Of a stretch of 64,000 bases of DNA, positions 12,350-23,731 are shown piece by piece. Source of the DNA: Erodium maritimum (lineage: Eukaryota; Streptophyta; Magnoliopsida; Geraniales; Geraniaceae); NCBI GenBank assembly GCA_963921825.1, contig OY997595.1, positions 66,495,879 to 66,559,878 on the forward strand, written 5' to 3'. Numbering within the stretch: the stretch's first letter is position 1; every line of letters starts with the position of its first letter. The translations under genes and the position numbers were made by a program. The notes beneath the pieces are model-generated. The model was not told the DNA's origin. It ran no database searches and saw nothing but the letters and a program-made list of their open reading frames with translations.

Positions 12350-13810
12350 CTATGTTCTCTCTCAACTACGAGAACTCTACATATGGCGGATGCGATTTAT
12401 AGAATAGATTTGTGCTTCGTTGTCCAGTGGATGTTGTTCGGCTCCACCGGATGGCAAGGCAGTGCTGCTCAAGCTTCTATACCAATGAAGATGGGTTCAA
12501 CGAAAACAGTGTGAGGGCGTTCGGTTGTTGATCGAGAATGGTTCAAAACGTTCCTACGATCGTTAGTTCCATGTTTTCCTCAAAGAGAAGAAGCGACGAG
12601 CTTTACTCGCTGTCTGATTATTTCCGGTTACAATCAACACCGACGAGGACTAGGTTGCCTACGCAACATGGTGGTGGTGGTGGTGCGATCCAAGGCGACG
12701 GCTTTACGGCGCCCTTTGGGTGTGGGAGTCCTCTTGTCCGAAGGACCTTAGCGAGTCCTCTGTGTTCGCGAATCCTCAAGGGTTGTTGTCGGGGTAGAGG
12801 TAGGTGAGAACGACGCCATTAAAACAGAGGATAGCGACCAGACTAGGGTCGGGAGGAACGATGACGAACCTGAGGAAAGTCAGCCACCTGCACTGAAGGC
12901 GTTGGAAAAAACCCTAACAGAGCTAAAGAAGGGCGACTTCATATCTTATACCGTGTTACTCTCGAATCGAAAGTCCATATTTTTTTGTTTGTTAATTATC
13001 GAATGAGGGGTGTATTTGTAATTTACAAAAAATTATCAGATCACACTACACTTGTGACATTTTTGAAAGTTTTCTATTAATTTATGGACAAAATGAATGT
13101 GAAATTTAAATCAAACCAACAAATAGGTCGGAAAAAATCGTTTGAAGTAAAGAATTGGACAAAATAAATAAACGAACGACAGACAATATATTTTGAATAA
13201 TAATTGTAAACTTAAAATAGAAAGATTTTGCCCGCAAGAAATAACAATCTCGATCACTTTCACCATTACTGTAAATGACAACTGTTGATTAGATTGATCT
13301 GCCATTGACCTAGCTCATCCCAACGTTAATGTTCTTCCAAATTGGTGGACGAGGAAGAAAAAACACACATTGCATCCACTGATAGTTTAAAATCATCTCC
13401 AGCTAAGCAATGATCATATAGATCATACAGATCATACATAGTCTCAAGTTCATTGACTCTATGAACTGTTGTGTTATGGTCTAATAAAGTTTAAAACATA
13501 TAATAATGTTGTGTTAGATCATGCACAATAGGTTAAACGTATTAGCAAGTAGTATCTGAAGTTAACCGTGTTCCACAATATGTCAAATCAGATAGAGAAT
13601 TGTATTGTGAGTGGATGTTGACTGGATCCCGAATTAATTTTTTTGTTGATTTTATTATATTTAGATTTAAAACAATAAACGTTGTATAAAATAGAAATAA
13701 ATTTGACAAAAATAACTAATAATCAAATAAATTAAAAATATTGAAACTTATAATTTTATTTATCCCCGAATAATACCATCAAGTACACAAGTGTTGCATA
13801 CAAAAATACA
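12350..13810. other. unassigned; GC-rich patch then AT-rich spacer
   Basis: 12420-12960 is GC-richer, with a frame at 12538-12807 that shows no recognisable domain, and it resembles the retroposon inserts in composition. 12970-13810 is AT-rich and holds nothing I can name. Confidence 0.35.
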
Positions 13811-13811
13811 T

Positions 13812-14390
13812 TTTTTTTTTGATAAGCTCAAAAGATTTTATTAATAATAACTAATTCCAAGAAGGAAAAGGCAAGAACAAAAATGATAACAAAGAAACTC
13901 ATAAATGAACTAGGGGCCCAAAGCCCGAAAAAAAAGAAAACAAGAATAGGATACTATGAGACAAACCATAAACCTCTCAGGTGTCTCACCGAGACCAACG
14001 AACAATGCTTTAGGGTAAACAGGTGAATCCTCTGGGCTTAATGAGACTAAGTAATTCGCGTCCCTCCACTCCAAGAGTAGATCGACCCTTAGCGTTCCCC
14101 GGATGAGCACTCGCCGGACCTTAGTGAGAAACAGTTGAAATCTGAGACGAATGGACTCTCCCAAAGAACCTGTACACACAGCCACAGAACACATCAACTT
14201 CGACCTCTACTCCTCCTAGGCCGAATGCACCAACTTGGCCTCCTGCACCAATCCTCAAAAGAAAAACCTGGTCTCAAGGATTGAGACTGCCACATAATAA
14301 CATAAGAATGGTTCAAAATCTTCGCAAACATTACATCACCATTGTCCACCACCTGATTAAAAACCACATCATTCATCAGTAACCATAAAT
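13812..14390 (-). mobile_element. LINE-type 3' fragment
   Basis: On the minus strand it ends TTTTGAGCTTATC plus a run of A. This tail, together with a preceding GGGCCC...TTCGGGCTT block, is shared with the retroposons ending at 27728 and 52260. Short frames (13910-14197, 14194-14376) could be remnants of a LINE C-terminal region, but similarity is weak. It may be the detached 3' end of the LINE whose reverse transcriptase lies at 15700-17760, separated by the Harbinger relic, or a separate ORF1-only retroposon. Confidence 0.55.
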
Positions 14391-14449
14391 GTCAAACTGT
14401 GATGTAACAAACCCGAACCCAAACCTTCCAAAAAGATATTTTTACTCGT

Positions 14450-15690
14450 CATCGGAATGAGAATGCGCTCCAAAACGACCTCATATGTGCTCCATAAGGT
14501 TCAATTGTAGTTGCCAGTGCACCCGATCATCTGTGACACTGAGTCGAGCATCTAAGCGGTCTTAGTAGGCCTGGGGTCCTCCTTGTTGCAATCGTTGAGG
14601 TGGTGTCCAATTTGACATTTCTAGAGGGTAATCGAACAACAACTCGTCATCTCCTGCTTCGTACCGGTCGCGTTCATCCTATACAATCATGTTGTGTAGA
14701 ACAATACAAGTATGCATGATATCAGCTAAAGTATGCTTGCTCCAAACACGAGCGGGATGGAAAATGATGTGCCACCAATCTTGGAGGACACTGAAAGTCC
14801 GTTCAATATCTTTCAGAGCACCTTCTTGGACTTTAGCAAACAATTTCTCTATGCGAGTATAGGGATGACGAATAGACTTCACAAACCGACTCAATTATGG
14901 GTAAATGTCGTCCACCAAATAATAAGGTCGGTCGTAACGATGGTCGTTGATCTCGTACTCCACGGAAAGCTCACGTCCAAGGAAAGCGTCGTGGAATAAG
15001 TGGTTGTTATTGAGGACGTTGATGTCGTTGTTTGAGCCAGCCATCCCGAAATACGCATGCCGAATAAATAAATCATGGGACACTACATCTTCTAGCATAA
15101 TGGTGGAATCCCCTACGTGATCTCCCCGACCATGGGCTCCTTGCGATGCGGTTGGGAAATTCTTCCACAACCAATGCGTACAGTCAAGACTCCCAATCAT
15201 GCAGGGGAATCCTCAGTTATACCCCGATTCGAGTAATCGGGTCAAGTCATATGGTGTGGGTTTATGCTCCGAATACCTCAATAACGGTCGTGCAAAAGTG
15301 GCGTACACATTCAAGAATGGTACTTACCCCAATACGTATAGATTCATCCAACGAATTGGCCAAGCACCCATAAGCAAGCATCCGTATTGTGGCGGTGCAT
15401 TTTTGATGCGTTGATAACCCCAAGCGTCCCACAGCGTCCCGCTTCTGGACGAAGTAATCATCATGCTCCTTAACCTTATCCATCACCCGTTGAAAAAGTG
15501 GTCGGCACATAAGGAACCGACACCTAAACATAACAGGCCCATACCTGGGCTGCTCGGTAAAATAATCTTGCATGAGTCGGTCGTGGGCTTCGAGACGACC
15601 TCTGTGAATCTCTCGCCGGGAAGGTTCCCCTCGTTCGATCCTCTGCCTCAGTGCATTGATCCGTGGCATCGATCTTGGGTTGATCTCCTT
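14450..15690 (-). pseudogene. PIF/Harbinger transposase relic (DDE_Tnp_4, ALP1-like)
   Basis: Three minus-strand frames in order (15262-15669, 14895-15200, 14679-14894) carry the plant Harbinger nuclease. The N-terminal part contains YGPVMFRCRFLMCRPLFQRV and GLSTHQKCTATIRMLAYG. Next comes the first catalytic aspartate in GSLDCTHWLWKN, the second in GSNNDINVLN, and the third acidic residue in DIERTFSVLQDWW, followed by CIVLHNMIV. A conserved C-terminal segment ending in a MEHI-GRFGAH-like sequence reaches about 14450. Known role: cut-and-paste transposition with a Myb-like ORF1 partner. The frames are broken by shifts and stops, so it is inactive. No partner ORF1 lies adjacent, and the terminal repeats were not found. 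Confidence 0.88.
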
Positions 15691-15699
15691 TATTTGTAG

Positions 15700-17760
15700 T
15701 TTTTTCTGAAATTACAAAGTTATTAATAAAAACATCGCTTATAAAAAAAGTGTCTTGTGGAAGTCGCATGAAACTCATTGCATAGGTCGGTATAGATTGA
15801 ATTAACGACTTTACTAGGACCTCCTTCCCTTCCCCGTTTAACATTTTTCCATCCCACCTCTGGATTCGTCACAAGACCCGATCTAAGATGTATTGCAAGA
15901 TTTATTTCCTAACCCCTAGGTATGGAGATGGTGTATCGAGCTCAAGTATCCCCAGTCGTCATACCCTATCACCTCTAGCATCTAAATGGGTGTTGGTGCT
16001 AAAAAAAACGACTATTTCTGAAGGTTTACTACCTGCCCCAAGGCTTCCTCGAACATTCTTAGATAGTTTCTAATCCTCCACATTTCAATATGCGAGGCCT
16101 TACAAAAGACATAACAATCGTCATAAAAAAATAGGTGAGTAAGGGGAGGAGCCAAAGAAGCTATACTTACACCGTGGATGAGGCCTTGACTCTCTGCCGA
16201 CTGAAGCAGGTGAGCAAAACCTTGCATACAAAATAGGAACATATATGGGTATAGAGGATCCCCTTGACGAATGCCCTTTTCTGGTTGAACAAAACCTGTC
16301 TTCCGACCTTTTGCTACTACGTTATACGTGATTGAATAGGTACATCAATGCAAGAGCGAGATCCATTCCTCCCTGAATCCAAAGGCTCGCATCATATCAC
16401 ATAAGAACCCCCATTCTACTATGTCGTAAGGCTTACTCTTATCTAACTTTAGAGATACTAAGCCTTCTCGACCTTTCTTCTTATTCTACATGAAATGAAG
16501 AGTTTCGAAAGAGAGGATGTTGTTATCTTGAATGGAATGACCAGGGACAAACACACCTTTAGTAGGAGAGATAATTGATTCCAGAGTGCCTTTGAGGCGA
16601 TTAGCCACTACCTTTGAGACTATTCTAAAAAGAACATTCCTTAAAGCAATGGGTCGAAGATCCTTGAGGCACGTTGGAGCCTCCACTTTTGGAATGAATA
16701 CTTGCTTTGTTGCATTGAGAGAAGGCGGGACCTCCCCCTTTAAAATATCTTACGGACACAGGATGTGACATTCTCTCCTATAGTAGACCATTACTTTTGG
16801 TAGAAAAAAAGATTTGAGCTCGTCAGGTCCTGGAGATTTGTTGGGCCCCATTGAGAATGTGGCATCTCTAACTTCTTACGTCGAAACGGGTGCCAACAAT
16901 GCTTCATTTTTTGCTTCAATAATTTGTTGAGGAAACCATGGAAGCCATGAGGCAGTTGTCCGTTCCAACCTTTTTGACAAGGCTTTGTAGAGAGAGAGAA
17001 CGTGATCTCCCAGACCCGTGTCCCAAGTCAACACCGTTCCGTCCACATCCTTTAGCTATGTCACTTTGTTGATTTTCCTCTGTTGGGAGGCGGGTGCTTG
17101 GAAGAACTTTGTATTGTGATCCACATCTATCATCCAATGTTTTTTTTCCCTCTGTCTTTAGAAAGCCCCCTTATTGTCTAGAGCCTTGGTGTGCTGGATT
17201 TGTAGAGCTTTGCGTTTTCGGATATGGTGCGATCTCCCTTTGTCATTCAGTCAAAGGATATCCCTTTCATACCAAAAAATCTTTCGTGAGAGAGCGTTAA
17301 GCACTTTCTTACCCCACTTTTCCAACGCTTCCCCGTCTCCTTTTTCTTAACCAAGATGGGGCGATTATCCGGTTTTCTCCACATATTTTGGATTGGCTGC
17401 CCACATTTTGGATCCTCTGCCGAGATATTCTCAAACCTAAAATGTAGGGAACTCGTGGGTTCAATCCTCCTTTCTATGTCGAATAGGATCGAAAGATGAT
17501 CTGACGTGGAGATACCCACATTTTCAACGTGCGCTTGAGGCCACCTATGTGTAAGACCATTGTATCTCCATCCGTGTAGCCGTTAACTAACGTTAAGCCA
17601 AGTGTAATTGTAACCCTATAATGACATGTCAAATAGTGGAATTCACTCAAGACATCCCTAAAACATGTGGTAAGAGCTTCGGGATACGGGTGACCTCCTC
17701 TCTTCTCCCTCTGATGGAGAATTCCGTTGAAATCCCCCATTAAGATCTAATCATCCCTTG
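15700..17760 (-). pseudogene. L1-type LINE ORF2 relic (endonuclease and reverse transcriptase)
   Basis: Minus-strand frames, in order, match plant L1 ORF2. The endonuclease begins with MGDFNGILHQREKRGG (17474-17740), followed by a linker piece containing SDHLSILFDIE (17247-17519). The reverse transcriptase follows with LRPIALRNVLFRIVSKVVAN and VPGHSIQDNN (16486-16686), then the active-site block LFFYDDCYVFCKAS (16012-16242), where FYDD replaces the usual F/YADD. Last comes KEVLVKSLIQSIPTYAMSF (15524-15844). Frames are broken repeatedly, so it is dead. The expected C-terminal zinc-finger and RNase H part is missing here; the Harbinger relic begins where it should start. 17760-18170 is probably upstream LINE or flanking DNA. 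Confidence 0.88.
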
Positions 17761-18490
17761 AAACATGGGGACCACACAAAGATCTAAGTAGCTCCTTTGT
17801 TGTCCAGCAAAGTTGTCTACTAGCCTCTCCATATATCCGTGTAAAACGAAACTCGTCGATTCCCCCCTCCCCCGAGTGAGGACATCAATAAAGCGAGGAC
17901 CCGACATCCACTAGCATAACCACTCGGTAACGGTGTTCAACCGAGGCGGGGCTACAAGGGTGTCGGTATCACACCGGACGAACCCCTCACCGAGACAAGC
18001 TCGGGTACACAAAAGAAACTACAACCTAAATCTAATAGAATAAGAGCAAGGAGGAAGGAGAACAACTACCTTTCTTCTACAGATTTGCACCAGAAATCTG
18101 ACGCCATCGTCGCCCTCGACACCGTCGCGACTATGGTCCGAAATCGCAACCCCTAAACCGGCTCTCAAAAATATAGTAGTTATTTGTAATTATCCTTTAT
18201 TATTATTATGGTCTTTCATTTTCATCTCATTGTTGGATTTCATGCTCAACCCCATATCATAAATCTACACATTCTAGATTATCCCACCATGCAATCATAC
18301 ATGATGGAAACAATAATTTAACACAAAGCAAAGTACCAAAATAGCCCTCCTATCACTCTTTTGAGCAAACTCAAAGTTTCGTACCTATCCTTCGAAACTC
18401 AAAGATCGTACCTATACTCCTTGATCAAGCAATTAATTAGTGCTAATCAAATACTTAAAATAACCATTTGTCCTCTTCCTCTCTCCACTC
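17761..18490. other. spacer between LINE relic and DUF761 gene
   Basis: Contains the presumed 5' end of the LINE relic (to about 18170) and then about 320 bases of AT-rich DNA that must hold most of the proximal promoter of the gene starting at 18598. No specific cis element apart from the TATA box was identified. Confidence 0.4.
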
Positions 18491-18492
18491 TC

Positions 18493-18501
18493 TTTATATA
18501 C
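18493..18501 (+). promoter_or_regulatory. TATA box of the DUF761 gene
   Basis: TTTATATAC lies 97 bases before the start codon. It is followed by a pyrimidine-rich leader that includes a (CT)n run at about 18560-18578, both common in plant core promoters and 5' leaders. Confidence 0.7.
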
Positions 18502-18597
18502 CTCTCACCATACCCTTCACTCTCTTCGTCCTCAACACAAAATCAACACCACCACAAATCTCTCTCTCTCTCTCTCTCCTCAAAACGACACCAAAAA

Positions 18598-19182
18598 ATG
18601 GAGCAGCAACAAAACCTTCCGATAATAGTGAAGAGAGTGTGGAGCATGGTGCGCGTGGTGTACTTCATGCTGAGGAAAGGCATCTCCAAGAGGAAGCTCC
18701 TCCTCGACCTCAACGTCATGCTCAAGCGCGGCAAGATCGCCGGAAAAGCCCTCGGCCACCTCATCGCCGCCTTCCACCACCGCGGCGGCCCCCGCCCCGC
18801 CGCCGCCGACCCCCACCGCCTGGACTACGAGTTCAGCTGCAGCAACAGCCCCGCATTTCCCGGCCTCAACAAGCGCCGCCGCCACCACCACCACCACCTC
18901 AACCCCTGCGCGTGCGCGCACGCGCCGCCGACCTCCGACGACGACCTGACGGCGGTGAATGCTGTGAAGGCGGTGCTGGAGATGCTGGAGGCGTCGCCGG
19001 CTCTCCCGGGGTTCGGGAGGAGTCCGGCGGTGCGGGTGAGGCAGCTGAGGATAACGGACTCGCCGTTCCCGGTGACGGAGGCGGACGAGGACAGTATGGT
19101 GGTGGATAAAGCGGCGGAGGAGTTTATTCAGAGGTTTTACAGAGAATTGAAGAAGCAAAAGAGCACGAGATCGTCGTCTTAA
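18598..19182 (+). CDS. DUF761 protein (Avr9/Cf-9 rapidly elicited protein 146-like)
   Basis: An intact single-exon frame of 194 codons. The N-terminal block LPIIVKRVWSMVRVVYFMLR with KGISKRKLLLDLNVMLKRGK (residues 7-46) is typical of this plant family. The middle carries the signature YEFSCSNSPAFP (77-88), a His run (96-100), then SPALPGFGRSP (133-143) and RQLRITDSPFP (148-158). The C-terminus VDKAAEEFIQRFYRELKKQK (169-188) is the DUF761 motif. Members are small proteins of unproven biochemistry; some are induced in defence responses. The start at 18598 is chosen because conservation begins there and AAAAAAATGG is a fair context; an upstream in-frame extension (from 18361) runs through the TATA box and leader and is not credible. 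The coding region is far richer in GC than its flanks. It is the best-supported intact small gene here. Confidence 0.92.
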   Translation: MEQQQNLPIIVKRVWSMVRVVYFMLRKGISKRKLLLDLNVMLKRGKIAGKALGHLIAAFHHRGGPRPAAADPHRLDYEFSCSNSPAFPGLNKRRRHHHHHLNPCACAHAPPTSDDDLTAVNAVKAVLEMLEASPALPGFGRSPAVRVRQLRITDSPFPVTEADEDSMVVDKAAEEFIQRFYRELKKQKSTRSSS

Positions 19183-19245
19183 TTAATTATTTGATTGTTC
19201 TTGATAATGTTTCGTCAGAATTGGTTTTGCAATGTTGATCATCAC

Positions 19246-19251
19246 AATAAA
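19246..19251 (+). terminator. polyadenylation signal of the DUF761 gene
   Basis: AATAAA lies 64 bases after the stop codon, followed by T-rich DNA. Confidence 0.6.
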
Positions 19252-19259
19252 GAACTTTG

Positions 19260-20275
19260 CATGCATGCATGTTCTTTTTTTTGTTACCAAAAATTTGTCT
19301 TCTTGTTTTGTGTTCTTAGATCTTGAAGATTGTAATATGAGAATGTACAATATACACGAATTTCTAATTATTTGTAGATTTTTCTGGTGATAAAGACCTT
19401 CTTTTGTTAAATATTATTGATGAAAATATAGGTTAGCATATCATGAAGACTTTTTAACTAATAAAGGATTGACATAGAACGATTCACTAGTTAATCAGTG
19501 AATTTTCTTATTCGTAGTTCTTCTTACGAATTGGAAAAAAATTCTCTTGTTCAGCTTCATGAAATCCAAACAAACTAAATATTTAAATTAATTTTATAAA
19601 TTAGTTCAGGTTTAACAAATTAAATATTTTTTCTGAACAAAATCAAGCTCTAAAATATTTTGACTCAATTCATGTTCTTTAGATCCTTAAATTCATTATA
19701 AATTATTAATTATATATTTTGTCAGCTAATTACAAAATAACTTAGATAATTTTAGTGATAGAAAATACTTATTATATGCATATTCATTATAGATAGTGAA
19801 TATACGTGTGCATAGATATTCCAGACATGTGTGGTTACTTGATTTTGATCAACAAGTATCTTCTTTAATTATACACTTTTATTTTGAATATTATTCCACT
19901 TTGTGAAAAAAAGTGAAGCTCTCCCTGAAATCTGTTCACCTTTTTCCTTTTCCTCTCTCTTTGGTTGTTGTTCATCTCGACCAAACGACCTGGTCAAAAG
20001 TGTTTAGTGTATAATAGCAAATCTAAACTCTTTGTAGAATTTGTTTCTCATAATGTGAGGTTTATAATTGGGGTTTACAATTTTGAATATATGTTGATTA
20101 GATTTTAAATTTATTAAATACAAAAATTAATATAATAAATATTATAAAAATTAAAATTAATTGAATAAAATTAATTAATAATAAAATAAAAGAACTAAAT
20201 GAAAAAAACTTCAACTATTATTCATCTCTGAAATAATACAACCCAAAAAATATAAGGTGAAGCATACAACTCAAA
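19260..20275. other. AT-rich intergenic spacer
   Basis: No ORF, RNA gene or terminal repeat recognised. Confidence 0.6.
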
Positions 20276-20281
20276 CCACAA

Positions 20282-20676
20282 TCAATTATATATAAGCATA
20301 CAAATATGAGCCTTGACCTTACAGTATGAATCCCACAACTCAGATAATATTTTTGCGTGTCGTTCCACCTTTGGCTCGGTTATCCTAGAAACTTCCTCTT
20401 TCAGCATGTCCCTATATTGGTTGAAGAGGTCGTTTCTTTTTGTGGTCAGCATGATCATTTTATCCGCCTTCTCGGACTTTGCTCGGTCCACCTCTGACTT
20501 TGCTTGATCTGCCTATGCCCTTGCTCGATCCATTTCCGCCGCTACATTGGGTTGATCTTGGACGAACTTCCCTTTCTTCTTCGTGGACTTCTTGCCCAAC
20601 GATCACCCTTCAAGTGGAAGGACATTTCGGTTAACAGATCTCTCACTCGGATCGGTGGATAGCGAATCTGGTTGGG
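20282..20676 (-). pseudogene. Harbinger ORF1-type gene relic, C-terminal part
   Basis: The minus-strand frame contains RSVNRNVLPLEG, KKSTKKKGKFV and the C-terminal helix AKSEKADKMIMLTTKRNDLF followed by SELWDSYCKVKAHI. This is the pattern of plant proteins annotated as glutathione S-transferase T3-like or NAM-associated, which correspond to the Myb/SANT ORF1 of PIF/Harbinger transposons. The reading continues beyond 20676 only after the two LTR insertions, in the short piece at 23684-23731 and then at 26373-26648. Stops in the frame (for example in the linker near 20600) mark it as a relic. Confidence 0.7.
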
Positions 20677-20681
20677 ACTCA

Positions 20682-23678
20682 TGTGAAGACCGCCTCGTTA
20701 AAAAGTTTTATTTTATTTAATTATCGTTCGATCGGGACGTCGAGGTTGAGTTTTGGGTCGACGTTGGTTCATCGTGGTTTGAAAGTGGAACGAAGTTGGG
20801 TGCTTTTGCAAAAAAAAGGGGGGAAAAGAGAAAAGAAAAAAAAAGGAAGAGAACCAAGTCGGGCGGACCAGACCCGACCAGGCCAGGCCGACCCGACACC
20901 TCCTCACTTGGGCCGTGAGGCCCGCTTTCTCTTCTGAGGCCCAAAAGGGCATCCGGCCTGCACTATTCAAAGGAGAAGTCAGGGTTCTGAAACCCTAATC
21001 TCACTTCTTCCTCCTCCAAACGACCGTCTCTCCCATCCCGAGCCTCACCCTCTCTCTCGTCGCTGCCCGCCACCGTCTCTCCCTCCATCTTCGACGCCCT
21101 CTCACCCCTCCAGCTCGAACTCGCCGGCCGTTCTCCTCCCGACCTCCTTTCCCAACCTTCTCTCCGACCGGTCCCCTCTCCTCTTCGTCTCGGCCAGCCC
21201 AAGCTCGCCGGGAACCTCGCCCCTAAAACCCGAGCCCTCTCTCCTCTCCGTTCAGCTCACGCCGCGACACCGCCGTTCTCATCCTGAGCTCACCGCCGGC
21301 GAGCTCGACGGATCTGGGACGAAAATCGACACATCCATCCGGATCTGAGGCAAACTTCGCGACCGCTCTCCACCGCTCAACCGCCTCTTTACCCTATGGT
21401 GAGCATCCCGACAACCGCGGCATCTCCGCCGGTGGTCGGTCGGACACGAATCCCGAAACCCCTTTTTTCTCTTCTTCGTTTTATTGTTCCCGAACTTTCT
21501 TTTGGATCTGGACTCGTTGGGATTGAAACTGTTGAAACAAAAAGGAAAGAAAATTAAAACAAAAATCAGAGTTAATTATAGAGATAATGGAAAAAGGTTT
21601 TAAAAATAAAACTGTTTTGAATTAAAAAGGTTTGTTTTTGGACCCTAGATCAAATAAATTGGACTGTGAATCGGACCTAGAACGGGACAAAGCGGAACGC
21701 TGAATCGGGTGTCTCGGGAATCGTTCCACGAAACTCGTGCCTCGAAACCCGTGCATCAGGAACGTGCTTCGGAAACGTGCACTGTGTTCTGTGCTCGGGG
21801 CTCGGGTACTCGAACCCGACTTGTTGTTTAATCCCGCTTTGACCCGTTCGAGTTTAAAAGGCAACGTATTGAATTTACTTTGGATCATACCTGATCGATT
21901 GTAAGTTTGATCTGTTAAAAAATCAGACTTGGACTTTGCTCGAGAGCTTGGACTTCGCCCGAGAAGACGGAGTTGGCCCTGTCTTCAACAACTAGGAGTA
22001 TTATTAGAGGAAGACCTTGAGGTAGGGAAAGTACTAAACTCCTCGTTTAAATAGCGTTTTAGTATTAGGTTAATAAAATTGGAAAGGTCCTAGATTGCAT
22101 ATAGGATGCGAATAACTAGAATAATTGTCTTTCAATTACTAATAACTGGACATGTCTAGTATGCATGCATATGATGTGAACAACTAGTTTAACTCGCCTT
22201 CAATACTTGGGAAATTGCTTTACTAGTAGAAATGCCGAGTTGAGCCATAGGATTGGTTGTGGTTGCCTCACATGAAATGCTTGCTTAGTTTTATGATGAA
22301 TTAAGGGTCTAATGAAATTAGATAAATTGTATGTTTGAATGATCGAATGAATGCTTGGATGATTGTATGATTGCATGAATGCATGAATGAATGAATGATT
22401 GAGTGTAATTGGTTGTGCCAAAAGAGTATGATCGGGTGAATGATAGACCGATGGAACGTGGTGGGTAAGTATTCAGGTAGGTGTAATTGTGGGTATGAAT
22501 CCCTTGTGATGTGTGTTGATGAATCTGTGGATTTCCAATGTTTGGTTGAATTGATTGTGGACCCTGCGGGGCATTGATTGTTGATCCTGCGGGATATTGA
22601 TTGGTATAACATCGGGGCATTGTTTGGTTGATCCTGCGGGATATTTATTGGTAGACCCTCCGGGAAAATGGTTGATTGATCATGCGGGATACTAGTTGTG
22701 GACCCTGCGGGATACTGGTTGTGGACCCTGCGGGGCACTGGTTGGTTAATCCTGCGGGATATTGATAGGAGGACCCTGCGGGGCATTGGTTGGTTCATCC
22801 TACGGGATATTGATTGGTGGACCCTGCGGGGCATTGGTTGGTTGATCCTGCGGGATATTGATGGTTTACCCTGCGGGGAACGGTTACTTATTGATTCACC
22901 CGTGTGTATGCGTCCTACGGGAGCATTACCTTGGTTCCCTATGACATATGGTCCTTTGGGGGCATTTCCGAGAATCTCGACGATAAGCGTCCCTCAGGGA
23001 TTGTTACCGATAGCCTGATGTATGTGCCTTCTCTGGACCGAGGGAAAATCTGATCTGACACGAATACTATTGTGGATCGGAGTATGGGATCCGATATGAC
23101 ACAAGAGCCTATTCGCGGATCGGAGTATTGAGGATTTGAGTTGTTGGCGTGATATTCACGTGATCCCATTTTAGTAGTTATTGAATCTTTACAATGCTTT
23201 TCATTTATTCTCCTAAAGGTTACCGTTATCCTTAAGAATGTGATAGTGTTCTTATCTTGCTTAATTTACCGCATCAGTTTGGATTAAAAGTATTAATTAC
23301 ACTATGTGTCGTCGGGCTAAAGAAGTCTTATTAGTAAATTGGAGGTTAAACTGTTTATGATTTTCCCTACTGAGCGTAAGCTCACCCCTATTTGTTTTAT
23401 TTATTGTTTGTACAGGCGTGCTTGATGTGTAGTAGATTCGAGGCTCAGGAGCTTCAGGATAGTCCGGATGCCTTTATCTTTAGAGACGTTTATGGTCTTA
23501 CTTTTTGTTTATGAACCTTATGTTTAAAGGATTTATTGTGGAGCTTTTTACTTGAGATATTTTGATGGAAACTAAACTTGGAGAGTTATATTGGATTTGA
23601 GACACCTTTGTTATTATAAATTGTATTATCTCTAAGTCACGTCTCGAGTCCGGCCAAAACCGGATTTGGGGCGTGACA
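20682..23678 (+). mobile_element. long Gypsy-type solo LTR, copy B
   Basis: Starts TGTGAAGACC and ends GGATTTGGGGCGTGACA. It is flanked by a perfect 5-bp duplication, ACTCA, at 20677-20681 and 23679-23683. TG...CA ends plus a 5-bp duplication define LTR integration, and no internal region is present, so this is a solo LTR of 2,997 bp. Inside are a GC-rich leader-like stretch (20980-21400), the block GAGGTAGGGAAAGT (about 22020), a tandem array of CCTGCGGGGCATTGGTTG units (22558-22880), the block TTCCCTATGACATATGGTCC (22935) and CTACTGAGCGTAAGCTCACC (23368), the last three shared with other copies. It interrupts the Harbinger ORF1 relic. Confidence 0.9.
22558..22880. repeat. tandem repeat in LTR B (CCTGCGGG units)
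   Basis: About a dozen units of roughly 20-25 bases, built on GGACCCTGCGGGGCATTGGT alternating with GATCCTGCGGGATATTGAT. The same unit family is found in both arms of the palindrome at 35770-36170 and 37870-38240, and a related one (GAGCCTGAGGGCATTGGTTA) at 55600-55770. Confidence 0.85.
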
Positions 23679-23683
23679 ACTCA

Positions 23684-23731
23684 CCACCGAGAGGTGTAGT
23701 ATCTTCATCATAAGGATGCTCACCGGTGGGA
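23684..23731 (-). pseudogene. Harbinger ORF1 relic, small middle piece
   Basis: A 48-bp island between two solo LTRs. On the minus strand it reads through in the same frame as the piece at 20282-20676 (TPTGEHPYDEDTTPLGGE), supporting its origin from the same interrupted gene. Confidence 0.6.

Noticed and set aside
18468-19158. Long overlapping frames on both strands at the DUF761 gene (213 and 192 codons)
   Set aside because: They are by-products of GC-rich coding DNA; only the frame starting at 18598 shows family conservation.
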